Notes: a model not told the origin generated them from the sequence alone. Positions 1-11,237 are shown, numbered from the stretch's first letter. The stretch: DNA of 18,970 nt from JAEUJT01 sp044225205 (GCA_044225205.1 JBGAIY010000117.1:1-18970); one strand, 5' to 3'. Program-made: numbers and translations.

Positions 1-1703
1 CCAGCGAGCGCAGCTCTACCTTCGCGGCGATTTTGCGGCAGAACCCGGGCACCCTCGAGGTGCCGCACGTTTCTTGGCGACGTTGCGCATGGCCGCTGGC
101 CTCGGTGGTGAGCACGCCGAGCGGCCTGCACGGTTTCAGAAGACGCCATCTTGGTCGACTCGAGCGACGACGAAGTCATCGTCGCCGACGACCATGAAGA
201 AGTGCCTGGCGCCGAGCTCGAGGTCGGAGAGGCCGACGAGGCGGGCTTCGAGCAGGTGGTGTGACGACGACCATTGCTGCTGGCCGCCGAAGACGCCGAG
301 GCCGCGGCGGCGGTTCACGTCGACCCTCCGCCGGTCAGGCGCTCGAGCCCGAACCCGAAGTCGTTTCGGAGTTCGAAGAAGAGCACGTCACCACGTTGCA
401 GGGTGAAGAGGTCAAGAATTCATCACCACCAACGAGAACGAGTCGGGCGACGCCGAAGTGGTCGAAGACCCCGGCCTCGACGCCGGGTGCCGGGCGCCGC
501 CCCCGACTACGCCCCGTGGGCGTTGGGTGAGACGCCCGAAGAAGAAGAGCGCACCGAGGGGCGCGGGGTGCCTCGCACCACGGCCACTTCGCCCGCGCGC
601 CCGAGGCCCGGCATACCGCTGACTACGGCCCGCGTACCAGGGCGGCGACGCCACGCCGACGGCGTACAGCGACGACGTGTTCGACGCGCCCACCCGGGTC
701 GGCGCGGCGCCGACCGACAACCGCCGTCAACGCACGTTGACCGACTTGCCCGCCGCCACCCCGTCGTCGCCGACGGTACCCGCGGTGACGTTGCCGCGGT
801 CGCAAGCGAAGGCCAAATGCAGCCGGCGTACGCGTACAGCCGTTGCTGAGCTCGAGGCGACGCCGGCTCCGCTCGAAGAAGAAGCAGTCGAGCTGCCGCC
901 CGAAGAAGCCGAGCCCGCGTCTGAAGAATGCGACGAGGCCACCTTCTTCATCGAACAGGCTGTTCGAAGAAGCGCGCGAAATTCTCGAGACCATTCTCAT
1001 TGCGTACCCCGAGCACCAGCGCGCCAGCCAGTTGATGGCGCAGCTCGAGTCGGCCGCGGCAGGGGGCCAGGCGTTGGGGTCAGGTGAACCCCAAGCGTCA
1101 ACCGGGCGTGACGCCTTCGACTCTGGCGGCCGAACTCGCGAACGAAATTGGTGAGCTGGGGGGCGAAGCGAGCGCCGCGCCGTCGAACGACGAGTACCAA
1201 GTCTCGGTCGACGAAGTCTTTTCAGAGTTCAAAAAAGGCCTCGAGAAGGTCGTCAAGCCCGAAGACGTCGAAACGCACTACGATCTCCGCATTGCCTGCA
1301 AGAAATGGGCCTCATTGACGACGCCGTCAGTGAATTCACGGTGGCGCGCAAAGGCTGCATCGGCAAACGCAAAGAAATCGACTGCCTGACGATGATCGGC
1401 ATGCTCCAGGTGATGAAGGGCGACTACCCGACCGCGGTCGACGCCTACCTGCAGGCGCTCGCTTCGGAGCACGCCACCGGCGACGTCGAAAAAGCGGCGC
1501 GCTTCGAGTTGGCGGCGACCTACGAAAACGCCGGCCAGCACGGCAAGGCGCTCTCGCAGTACATGCGGGTGCAAAAGCTCGACGCAAGCTACCGAGACGT
1601 CACCCAGTACGTCGACCGGTTGGCGGCCATCGCGGTACCTGAAGACGACGCACCGACCTCAAGCGCCCGTGGCGCGGCAGGTCGCGAAGTGGGTTATTTG
1701 TAA
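1..1703 (+). CDS. SgmX-like TPR protein, C-terminal part, frameshifted
   Basis: This is the 3' end of a large gene entering from the left edge. Across several frames it reads first as a long acidic, Glu/Asp/Ala-rich segment (about 140-950), then as tetratricopeptide repeats. One TPR lies at 962-1065 (LFEEAREILETILIAYPEHQ) and about three more at 1190-1620 (for example MGLIDDAVSEFTVARKG and GDYPTAVDAYLQALASE). It stops at TAA 1701-1703. TPR arrays are protein-docking scaffolds, so a cytoplasmic scaffold role is expected. The acidic region, the TPR end and the tamB/tamA neighbours resemble, from memory, the myxobacterial SgmX locus (a polar activator of type IV pili); that identity is inference. 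At least five frame changes occur (near 260, 350, 420, 960, 1085 and 1305), probably sequencing indels since TPR consensus resumes after each. Alternatives are another FimV-like or general TPR scaffold. Confidence 0.7.
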
Positions 1704-1709
1704 GGCGCC

Positions 1710-2991
1710 ATGAACGCTCTGGAATATTTCGGTTTGACGGCGGAGCCGTTCAGCAACGCACCGGTCAGTCGGTTCTATTTCAACGCGAACCAGCACCAAC
1801 AAGCGCTCACCCGGCTTCTGCACGCCGTCAGCTCCATGAAGGGCCTCGCGGTGTTGGTGGGCGACATCGGCGCCGGCAAAACGACGCTCGCGCGACGCAT
1901 GCTCGACGCGTTGCCCGAAGAAGAATACGAAGCGGCGCTGCTCGTCATCATTCATTCGGGCATCACGGCGAGTTGGTTGCTGCGGCGCATTGCCCTGCAG
2001 CTCGGAGTGGAGAGCCCGGCGCAAGAGAAGCTGGCGTTGCTCTCGCAGCTCTACCAACGGCTGTTGCAGATCTACGAGCAGGGGCGAAGGCCGTCGTGCT
2101 CATCGACGAAGCCCAAATGCTCGAGACCCGCGAACTGATGGAGGAGTTTCGCGGGTTGTTGAACCTCGAGGTGCCCGAGCGCAAGCTGATCAGCTTCGTC
2201 TTCTTCGGGCTGCCCGAAATTGAAAAGAACTTGAAGCTCGACCCACCGCTCGCCCAGCGCGTCGCCATGCGGTACCGGCTCGAACCGTTCAATGCCGAAT
2301 CGACCGAGGCGTACGTGAAGCACCGCGCCTGGCGACGCAGCGCCGAGCTGCTTTTCAGCCCGACGCGCTGGCCGTCATTCACCAACGCAGCGGCGGGGTG
2401 GCGCGGGTCATCAACACGCTGTGCGACAACGCGCTCTTCGAAGCGTTTTTGGCGCGCACCCCCGAAATTCGCGGCCCGATGATGACGGCCATTGCCGACA
2501 ACTTGGGTCTGGAGACCACCCGCCTGCCGTCGATGAACGTGCCGCTGACGCCGGTGAGTGCCGCGCCCGCCATGCAGACCGTGGCCATGGCCGTTGCCCA
2601 AGCACCGGTGCTCCCGGCCTGCCCCCGCGCCGTCATCGCGCCCAGCGTTCAAGTTCTACACGGGCCCCTCGCCCGTCGCGGGAGTGGTGGCCCCGGCACC
2701 GGCGGCGCGGGTGGCTCCGGTCGTGCCCGCCGTGGCGGCGACGCGACTCGCCATGACGTTTCACCGCCACCGCCCCCTCGGCGCTGCCGACGTTCGTCGG
2801 CCATTTCGCGCCCACGCCGGTCACGGCGCCCATACCCGCCCCAGGGGCGGCGGCGCTGAATTCGCCCCTACCTGCGCGTCAGACGAGGAAATGGGGCCGA
2901 AGCGGCCGCTGTTGAGGCTGCGGCGGCTCCCAAGCCGGGCGTCGACCTCGCCGAAATCGACCGTTATCTCGAAGGGTTGGGCAAGCTCTGA
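1710..2991 (+). CDS. ExeA-type AAA ATPase with Pro/Ala-rich tail, frameshifted
   Basis: The ATG at 1710 follows the TPR gene's stop by 6 bases, with AAGG just upstream, so the two genes are probably cotranscribed. The N-terminus (MNALEYFGLTAEPFSNAP) is typical of the ExeA/GspA AAA family. Walker A is at residues 51-59 (GDIGAGKTT), Walker B at about 2094-2116 (VVLIDEAQ), a sensor-like strand FVFFGLPEI follows, and then QRVAMRYRL, where the family has its arginine-finger region. Frame changes near 2085 and 2335 split it, but the ATPase reads through. ExeA proteins couple ATP hydrolysis to assembly of secretin-type or other envelope machines. After about residue 290 the expected peptidoglycan-binding domain is not visible. 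Instead there is a Pro/Ala-rich stretch (about 2530-2930) and a short conserved-looking end, VDLAEIDRYLEGLGKL, closed by TGA 2989-2991. Substrate unknown. Confidence 0.8.
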
Positions 2992-3003
2992 ACGGAGAAG
3001 TCG

Positions 3004-6000
3004 ATGCAGCAGAAACGTCGTTGGCGACAGGCGCTCGGAGTTGCTGCGCTTGTGCTGGCGGCGCTCGTGTTGTGGCTTCGAACCGAGCAAGCCGGTGACT
3101 GGGTCTGTGGGCAACTGCGCGAGCGGCTGCCCGGGCTGGTCGACGCCGACGTCGCGCTCGGCCGCTGCGAAATCGACCCGTTGTTGCTCAGTGTTCGGGT
3201 TCACGACGTCGCGGTGACGGCGAAGGGCGCGTCGGCGCCGTTCGTACAGGCCGACGAAGCCCGCGTTGCGCTGCGCGGGTTGTTTTTGGGCGGGGTGTCG
3301 CTTCAAGAAGTGGCGCTCATTCGGCCGCGGGTCGACGTGGTGTTGCCGCCTTCGACACCGGGCGCGCCGAGTGGCTGCGCGCTCGACCCGTTGACCAGGC
3401 TGCGCATTCAGTCGGTCGAAGTGCAAGACGGCGCGTTGCGCTTGCAGTTGCCTTCGGGTCAACGCATTCGCGCCGACGGGCTGCAAGTGCAGCAGCGCTG
3501 CGCCGCGGCACCGCCGAGCTGAACGTGAGCGCCCGCGGGGCTCGTTCGCCCTCGACGACAAGCGAGGACTCACCGTGGGGCGGGTGGCGTTCGACGGCAG
3601 CCTCGAGTTGGGCACCCAACAACTCGACGTGCGCCGTGCCGACCTCAACGTCGAAGGCGTCAACGCGAACGTGAGCGGTACCGTGTCGGCGTTGTGCGAC
3701 CCCGTGCCGCACGTGGCGTTGATGGCGCAAGTCTACGTACCCATGAATGCGTTGCCCCGCTTGGGGGTGCCCCTGGAGGCGCCCGCTGGCCAATTGTGGT
3801 CGCGCCTTTCGGTGGCTGGCCGAGCCGACGCGCCGGTCGTGCGGGCCGACGTGCAGGCCTCGCAGGTCGCGCTCGGGCCGTTCACGCCGGGAGACTTCAC
3901 CGCGCGGCTCGCCTGGTCGGGGCAAGACCTCAAAATCGAAGAATTCTCGACCAAGGCCGGAGACGGCGAGGTTCGACTCTCGGGTGACGTGACCTTGACC
4001 GCGGGCCTGCCCGTGAAAGTGCGAGTCGAAACGAAAGACGCGTCGTTCGCGCACATTCTCGAGCGCGCCGGGGTGCACGGTTCGTGGGTGCAGTTCACCG
4101 CGTCGCTGAAGGCGGCCATTTCGGGCAAGTTGCTGCCGGCCCCGGCCCTCTCGGGCGACGTCGAGTTTCGCACCGGGCCCTTTTCGCTCGCGTCGCGCGC
4201 GTGGAACGCGCCCGCCAGCAAAGGCCAGCGCATTCTCGCGTTCGCCCAGTCGGCCGGCACCTTTCGCCTCTCGGTGAACGACAGCTTCGTCGGCTTCAAC
4301 GACGCCGTGGTTCACGTCGGCCGCCAGGCGCGCACCGAGGTCGGCGGCAACGTGAAGCTGTTCTACGACTCGAACAAAGGCCTCGACATTCGCGTCGCGG
4401 CGCCCGTCATCGACCTGAGCGACTTCGGTGAAATCGCCGAGTTGCCTTTTTCGGGAGTCGGTTCGGCGCAGGTCACGGTCGTCGGCCCCAATTCGCACGT
4501 CGCCATCGACGGGCAGACCACGCTGCGCGACTTCAAGTTGCGCGGTTATTCGCTCGGCATCGTTCAGAGCGCGGTGAAATATTCGGGCGACACGTTGTCG
4601 TTTCCCGGCATTGCGGCCCAGAAAGGCCGAACCCAGTACTTCGGCGACGTCGAGCTCGAATTTCGCGACGCGGGCCTCTACACCCGGGCGTCGGTGCAAT
4701 TGCCCGACGGTCGGGTCGAAGACGTCATTGACCTGTTGGCCGACTTGAGCCCCACCATTCAGAACGTGCAGGGGCCGCTGTTGGGCCACGTGTCGGCGGT
4801 CGCCACGGTCGACAGCCCGGCCAAGCTGCTGACGGGTCTCATTGCCATGCGACTGCGCGACGTGACGTACTACGACCGCCGGTTGGGCGCGGCCAACGCC
4901 ATCGTGCGGTTCGACCACGGAGACGCGCTCGTGCTCGAACCCACCCAGTTCGACGGCCCGCTCGGCCGGCTCGCGGTCGACGGCACGTGGCAATTCGCGG
5001 GGCCGCTCGACTACCGGGCCTCGGTCGAGGGTGGCTCGGTGCGCGAACTGCTCGACCCCGGCCGACCCGGCGGGTGCGGTGGAGGGCGCGTTCTCGGCGA
5101 AAGCGGTGGTGAGCGGTGACACCGACCTCGTTCGGGTCGACGGCGATTTTTCGAGCCAAGACGTGCGCTTTCACGACCACGCCATCGGCCCGACCGCGCT
5201 GACGCTCAAGCTCGTGGGGCGCGACCTGAGTTTCAAAGGAGACGTCATTTCGGGGTGACCACCCACGGCACCGTGAAGACCCGAGACGACTGGCCTTTCG
5301 AGGCGGCGTTCTCGGTCAACCTCGAAGACGCTTCGGCCTTCTTGCCGCAGGCGGCCGGCTTGTCGCTCGCGGTGGCCGGAGAAGTGACCGCGAGCGGCCC
5401 GCTCAGAAACATCGAACAGGCCCACGCTTTCGCCACCCTGCCTCGGGTCGTACTCGCCCGGGGCGACGTATCGGCCGCCAACGTCGAGCCCGTCGAACTC
5501 GGGTGGAACGGGGGCCTTCGAGCTGCGCTCGGTGTCAATGAAGGGGGCGACGACCGAATTCAAAGCCGAAGGCCGCTGGGACCCGGTCTCTCGGCCGACG
5601 TGCGCACGAATGGCTCCATCGACATGCGGCTGCTCGCCAGCTTTCTGCCTGAACTCGAGCGCACCCAAGGCCGGCTCGACTTCACCGGCGTTCTCGGCCC
5701 CTCAAAGCTCCCACCTTGGTCGGTTCGGCCGACGTCGCCGACGTGCGGCTCGCGGTCAAGGGTACGACGTGGCGGTTCGCTCGCTGTCGGGCCACGCCGA
5801 CTTTTCAGAGTCGCGCATTCTCTTGCAAGACGTGCAGGGCTTCATGAACGACGGCCGGCTGCGGGCCCGCGGTGACTTGCGGCTCGACAAGCTCTCGCTC
5901 AAGTCGCTCGAGGTGCAAGTCGACCTCGAAGAGGTCACCGTGCAAGTCGTGCCCGAAGTACCCGCCATGTTCTCGGGCAGTTTGCTCCTGGCGTCGAAGG

Positions 6001-6878
6001 CCACCGGCCTCACCCAGTTGAGCGGCGCGCTCGACGTGGTGAAGCTGCGCTACGCCCAGCCGCTCTCGCTCGATTCGCTCATCGCCAACGCGCGAAACCG
6101 CCCGGTGCCCCAAGACGGCGCGCCCCACGAATGGCTCAGGCTCGACGTCGACGTCGCCACCGGCAAAGACGTGCGAATCGAGAACAACCTCGCCCGCGCC
6201 CGGTTGCTCGGCAAGCTGAAGTTGACCGGCACCAACGTCAAGCCCGTGCTCATTGGCGCCGTCGAAGTGGGCGAGGGCTCGCAAGCCTTCTTTCGTGGCA
6301 ATACATTTTCGATCGGCCGGGGCGTGCTGCAGTTCAACGGGTTGTGGCCTTCGTTCGACTTGTCGGCCCAGTCGCAGGTGCGTGAATACCTCGTCAACGT
6401 GAAGGCCTTTGGGCGCTTCGAAGACCCGAAAGTCTCGCTGACCTCTGAACCGGCACTCTCTGAAGCCGACGTGATTTCGCTGCTCACGCTCGGGGTCACC
6501 AGCCGCGAAAAGTTCGATACGACTTCGGGCGCCGGGCTCGCGGCCGAAGCCCTGCTCAGCGCCTCGGGGCTCGACCAAGAAGTGTCGAAGTTCTTGAAGG
6601 GCAAAATGGGCTTTTCTGACCCCCAGCTGCGGCTGACCACCGCCTTCAACGAAGCGACCGGCACCGCCGAGCCCTCCGTGACTTGGGAAGCCAAAGCCGC
6701 GAACGACAAGTTCAAAATTGGCGTTACCCAGCCGGTGACGGGGCGCGGCACGCAGGCCCAGGCCGAGTACCGGGTGAACCAGCGCATGTCGGCCCGCGCC
6801 CAGTGGGACAACCAGACCCAGAATACTTCGATCGGGAACTTGGGTGTTGATTTACGGTTTCGCTTCGAATGGGAGTGA
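3004..6878 (+). CDS. tamB: TamB/DUF490-family translocation and assembly protein, frameshifted
   Basis: The ATG at 3004 has GGAG 6 bases upstream. The N-terminus is basic and followed by one membrane segment (residues about 10-25, GVAALVLAALVLWL), then a very long beta-rich region, as in AsmA/TamB proteins that form a hydrophobic groove across the periplasm. The end is a clear TamB (DUF490) C-terminal domain at about 6100-6870: GAVEVGEGSQAFFRGNTFSI, GRFEDPKVSLTSEPALSEAD, LSADVISLL-like helix, and a final VDLRFRFEWE. Overall about 1290 codons, close to E. coli TamB (1259 aa). Frame changes near 3520, 5075, 5250, 5505, 5580, 5705 and 5765 interrupt it; 3575-5075 and 5800-6878 are clean. The last 10 bases overlap the start of the Omp85 gene, the usual tamB-tamA coupling (here with tamB first). 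TamB-family proteins are implicated in outer-membrane protein insertion and anterograde phospholipid transport. Confidence 0.9.
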
Positions 6879-9841
6879 CGCTGCTGTTGGCGAGCTTGCT
6901 CGCCCAAGCACCGCTGGAGCCGAGGCCCGACATTGCGTCGCTCGAGCTTCGTTTGCCCGCGCACGCCGACCCCAAGTTGCTCGACCGCATCAGCGGCCTC
7001 ATCACCATTCGCAAGGGCCAGCCGTTGTCGGCGCGGGCGGTTCAGCGGTCGATCGAGAACGTCTACGCCACCGGCCGGTTCGCCGAAGTCGTCGTTCGGT
7101 CAGAACCGACGGCAACCGCGGGCGAAGTCAACGTCATCTTCGAACTCACGCCCAAGCTGGTCATCACCGAGGTGTACGTCGACGGCAACACCGTGCTCAC
7201 TTCGGCCGAACTGATCGCCCTGACCCGCTTGTCGCTGGGGGCCGAGTTCTGGGCCGAGCGCGGCGCCCAGGCGGCCGAGCAGGTGCGTGACGCCGTACCG
7301 GCGCCGCGGCTACCTCGACGCCGCCGTCGAGCCGCGCATCGACGTCGACGACACCGGGGTCACGGTGGGCCTGTTCATGACCGAGGGCGTGCCCACCCGC
7401 ATCGCCTCGGTCGCGTTCTACCGAGAACCCTTGTCGATTCGAGACCGCCCGCGCGGTCGTCGGCGTGGCGCCGGGGAGACGTGCTCGACCTCGACCTCAT
7501 CGACCGAGGGCTCGACGCCCTCCGTGCCCGTCTGCGCGCCGAACGGTACTTTCGTGCCCGCGTCGAGACGCCCGTCGTCATCGGCGCTCTGGTCATGTTG
7601 CCCGTCGTCGCCGGGCCGCAGTACGAATTCGTCTTTTCGGGCAACCGCCGCTTGTCTGACACCGCGCTCAAAGCCGTGCTCGCCTACGACGGCGAAGAAG
7701 CGCTCGGTCGCTGGTCGAACAACGGCTCGCTCAGCTCGACCTGCTATCGCTTCCTGGTTTTCACGACGCTCAGGTCTCGGTGCGCGAAGCCCACGACCGC
7801 GAACGCCCGCGCCGCCGTGAGTTCGAAATTCTCCAGCGGAGAACCGTCACCGTCGTCGAGCTCGAATTTACCGGCAACCGCGTCGTGGGTGACGCTGAGG
7901 TGCGCGGCCGCCTGCTCGGGTCATGGCCGCCGCCGCGCTCCCAACCCGCCGGGCCACCCCATGGGGAGACCCGTTGTCGGCCGAGGGCGCATGCAGGCGA
8001 TTTTCGCGCGCGACCTGCGACGCCGCGTTTCGACCAGGTGCTCGACGAAGCCGTTTTACACCGAAGCAGCGAGGCCTGGCGACCGCGCTGTACCGCGAAG
8101 GGTACCTCCGCGGCTTCGGTGAAGTTGAACCGAGCCGCGCAGGCGAGCGCAGGCCAAGGCGTTCTTCGACGTCGACGAGGGCGCTGGCGACGGCTTCGCG
8201 CCGTCACGTTGAGCGGAGGCCCCGTCGCCTTTCGTTCAGACGCGGTCGACACCAACCGCGCGAGCGACCCGTTCAGCACCCAAGCGCTCGAACGCATTCG
8301 CCTCGAAGTGATTCACGAATTGGGGCGGGGCGGTTACTGTTCCGCGAGCGTCGACGCGTCGTTTTCGCTCACCGAAGACGGCACCCACGCCGATTGCGTC
8401 TTGCACGTCACCCCGGGGCCCCAGGTGCGCGTTCGAAAAATCGTGCCCGTCGGCAACAAGCGCACGCTCGACGACTTGATTTTGTCGCAAGCCACCATGA
8501 GCGAGGGCCTGCCGCTCGACATCGACTCGCTCTATTCGACCCAGAACAACTTGCTCGCGCTCGGCATTTTCAAGCTCGTCGAAGTCGAAGTGCCATCGGC
8601 CGAGACGCCGGAGGCGCTGAAGACCGTGTTGCTCAAGGTGCGCGAACAACCGCGCGTGCCCGAGTTCGGCGTCGGGTATTTCGTGGCCGAAGGCCCCCGT
8701 GACTTCGCCGACATTTCCGTGCCCAACCTGTGGGGCCGCGCCATCAACCTGTCGGGCCACATTCAGCTCAACGCCTTCTTGGACAGCGTGCCGGTGCTCT
8801 CTCGCCAAGTCGACGTGAGCGCCTTGCCCGCGTGGAAGCAGCTGGGTGGGCGCGGCAACATTTCGGTGCAAAATCGCGGGTTGCTGCCGTTTCAAATTGG
8901 CATGCGCGTCGACCTGGTCGGCGAACGGGTGTTTCGCTCGCAGTTCAACTTCACCCGCTTCGCGCTCGTGCCCAGCCTCGACTGGTCGAAAGCGTTCGAA
9001 ATACCCCGGCTGGGCTGGGTGCACCCGAAAATCACCTTGCTTTTGCAAGACGAAGTCGAATGGGCCAGCGCAGCGCACGAGCGCTACGTTCAGTCATGCG
9101 ATTCGGCCATCATCTTCTCGACCAAGAACGGCTACAGGTTCTTGTCGTGACTTCGCGCCCAGACCATTCGGTTCGCCCCACGCTCGACTTAGTATGACAG
9201 CGCCCCAACCCCACCGGGTCTTGTGTTGCAGGGCCGGTCGAAGCGACGACCGCCATTGCCACCGCCGACGAAGCGGGCAACCCCGTGCCGGTGGCGTTTC
9301 TCAAAGCCGCCGGCCTGGCGACCGCTTCCGCTTCATTCAAAGACCGTGCTGGCGATCTCGGCCCGCGCCGGTCGAATCGTGCTGCTCATTCAGAATTGAC
9401 CACGCCCTGGTCAAACGGTTCTTCTTGGCGGTTCGACCACCATGCGCGGCTTCAACGAAGACCAGCTGGTCGCCGAAGACCAACGCAAGCAGTACCACCA
9501 AGAAGTGCGTGACTGTCAGGTGCTCGCGACCAAAGACGGTGTCGCCGGTGCTGTACCACCGGCGAGCGGTCGCCAGGTGCCGTCTCAAGGCGAGCACCAT
9601 GCTCTTCCGCGCCGAATTGCGTTTTCCCGCGTTCAGCGTGTTCGACTTGGGGTCTTCGCCGAAGCCGGCAACCTGTGGCTCGCCGCGCCCACCTGGCCGC
9701 TCACGCCAGCCATTGTCGGCGCCGGGCTCAGGTACGTCACGCCCATTGGCCGCCGCCCTCGACATTGGCGTCAACCCCGGGTTCGACGCCCTCATCAACG
9801 AGCCTCCGGTGGTGCTGCACTTCAACATCGGCGCGTTTTGA
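6869..9841 (+). CDS. tamA: Omp85/TamA-family outer-membrane barrel protein with many POTRA domains, frameshifted
   Basis: The ATG at 6869 lies inside the end of tamB (10-base overlap). A short hydrophobic leader (MGVTLLLASLLAQA) suggests export. POTRA-like units follow: ITIRKGQPLSARAVQRSIEN (about 7000), VYVDGNTVLTSAELIAL (about 7175), a Tyr/Arg/Gly-rich unit with YRRRGYLDAAVEPRI (7291), FSGNRRLSDTALKAVL (about 7640), ELEFTGNRVVGDAEVRGRLL (about 7860), a damaged unit near 8200, and VPVGNKRTLDDLILSQATM (about 8450). The C-terminal barrel starts near 8660 (GVGYFVAEGPRDFADISVP) and contains the Omp85 signature GGSTTMRGFNEDQL (about 9430, needing one restored G) and a final strand ending VVLHFNIGAF. 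About 990 codons in all, longer than BamA (810) or TamA (577). Frame breaks cluster near 7285, 7440, 7720, 7920-8160 and 9150-9450. Position beside tamB favours a TamA role; a BamA-type paralogue is possible. Confidence 0.88.
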
Positions 9842-9855
9842 CGACCGCGCAGTAC

Positions 9856-9870
9856 CGGTTTCGCAAACCG
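9856..9870 (+). terminator. small hairpin between tamA and the acyltransferase
   Basis: CGGTTT, loop CGC, AAACCG forms a 6-bp stem with a 3-base loop 15 bases after the tamA stop. No T-run follows, so it is at most a weak attenuator or mRNA-end stabiliser; it may be chance in GC-rich DNA. Confidence 0.2.
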
Positions 9871-9893
9871 CGTCAAAGCGGGTAACGTCAGCT

Positions 9894-11237
9894 ATGTTTC
9901 ACCGATCTGCGAGCCGTCGTTGAAGGCGTTGCGGTTGTCTCTACCGAGTCGAAGTCGAGCGGCACGTCGATGATCTGTCGGGCCTCGCATGTCCGTCGGC
10001 AAAATCACCCTGAACAGCCCCTTACATCGACCCGGCGTTGGTCTTCGTCATTACCGACCGGCAGGTGACGTTTTTACCCATGAGCCGCTGTTTCGAGTGC
10101 CCTGCGGGCTTCATTCTGCGTGGCGTAGCTTCTGCCGGTCTTTCGCAAGCAGACCACCCCTGGCCGATGGAAAGAACGAGGCACGCTCGAGGTTGCCGCC
10201 AAGGCGCTCACCGAGCAAAAAGCCATCACCATTTTCCCCGAGGGCAAGTCGCACTCAAGGCTACAACCGTCTGACAAAACGGGTGCGCGCGCATTGCGTT
10301 GCGGGTCGCCCGCCTGGCAGCGCGCTGCGCATCATACCGGTCGGCTTCGCCGCAATGAGCAAAGCACCGGTTCAAGAGCACCGTGCACATTGAAGTCGGG
10401 CAGCCTTTGCTGGTCGAAGCCGTGCCGGCCTCGAAGCTCGAGGGCGACGCCGAAGTCGAATGGGTGCGCCAACTGACGAACCGAATCGGCGAGTCGCTGC
10501 GCAAGGTCACGCTCAACCTCGAAGACTGGGAGGACCTCGCCATCGTCAAGACCGCCGACGAGCTGTTCGCGCTCCGCAACGGCTTTCGCCTGAAAAGACC
10601 CTGGAACGGCCAGGTTGCGCCAAGGGCGCGTCGATTCTTCGCGCCGAGCAGGCCGAGCGCTTCGACGAACCCAAAGACCACCTTGCCGTCGTTTCGCGCC
10701 CGCCTCGACATGGTCAACGCCGACGCCACCGATTTGGCCCAGCAATACGGCGGCGGTAGGTCGGCGCTTTTGTCGAATTTTTCCCCCCCCCCCCCCCCCC
10801 CCCCCCCCCCCGCCATGTTGCTCTCCCCGCGGTGGGTTTGTGCCCTCGCCCTCCGTTTTTGCCTTGCGGGTGTTGAGCCGCGCTTGCCCCTCCCGAAAGA
10901 CCGGGTGGCGACCCCGGGTTCGTTTCGGCGCTGGTGATGGTGCCCACCGGCGGGGCGCCGTCGGCGCTTGGTGGCACGTAGGTACGCCCGGTTTGATCAC
11001 CGCGTTGGTCTATGAAGCCGCCCCTCGCCATGTTCACCCGGTACTTCTTCGAGCGCCGCAAGGCCATGGTGAACGACATCAGCGTGTTCTTCAAACTCGG
11101 CAACCGCTCGCGGCTGAGGCGCGCAACACTTGCTGTTCGAGGGCGAACGCCTGCAAGAAGAAATTCAGCGGCTCGTGACCGAGCTCACGCCGCGCGTCGA
11201 AGGGGCCGAGCGCACCGCGCCCATCGGCACGAGCTGA
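9894..11237 (+). CDS. PlsC-type phospholipid/glycerol acyltransferase, frameshifted
   Basis: Read across frames, the protein shows the acyltransferase blocks in order. Block I is a damaged NHPN-S-L-I-D-P (10001-10033), with IDPALVFVITDRQVTFLP continuing directly. A middle segment, FRVP...GFILRGVAS (about 10095-10135), follows. Block III is the FPEG motif (10234-10245), followed by KSHS and RLQP, as in the lysophospholipid acyltransferase subfamily that continues LKTGAARIAL. A helical region (EVEWVRQLTNRIGESLRKVT, about 10455) follows, and the end is LLFEGERLQEEIQRLVTELT...GTS with TGA 11235-11237. About 447 codons, usual for this long subfamily. These enzymes esterify lysophosphatidate or glycerol-phosphate at the inner membrane. 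The start at ATG 9894 (MFHR) fits the family's MFYR-like beginning but lacks a strong Shine-Dalgarno. Many frame breaks and a 29-base C run (10783-10811) damage it. Its place after tamB-tamA ties lipid synthesis to outer-membrane lipid or protein export (inference). Confidence 0.8.
10783..10811. repeat. 29-base poly-C tract
   Basis: An uninterrupted run of 29 C, preceded by five T, lies inside the acyltransferase reading region, between ATDLAQQYGGGR and the membrane-like C-terminal part. No other homopolymer in the window is nearly as long. It is either an assembly or base-calling artefact or a slippage-prone tract; on the minus strand it is a G29 run able to form quadruplexes. Confidence 0.95.

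Noticed and set aside
1..950. Arg/Pro-rich alternative frames in the acidic part of the first gene
   Set aside because: They result from reading Glu/Asp-rich codons out of frame; the acidic frame joins to the TPR region.
3317..5122. A 601-codon open frame on the minus strand, antisense to tamB
   Set aside because: It is Arg/His/Gly/Val-rich with no family pattern and mirrors the clean tamB frame; long antisense frames are common in GC-rich genes.
8236..9078. 280-codon minus-strand frame antisense to the tamA POTRA/barrel region
   Set aside because: The plus-strand frame has clear POTRA and barrel sequence; this is its shadow.
10714..11103. Minus-strand frame with a poly-Gly stretch
   Set aside because: The Gly run is only the reverse of the C29 tract and the rest shows no protein pattern.
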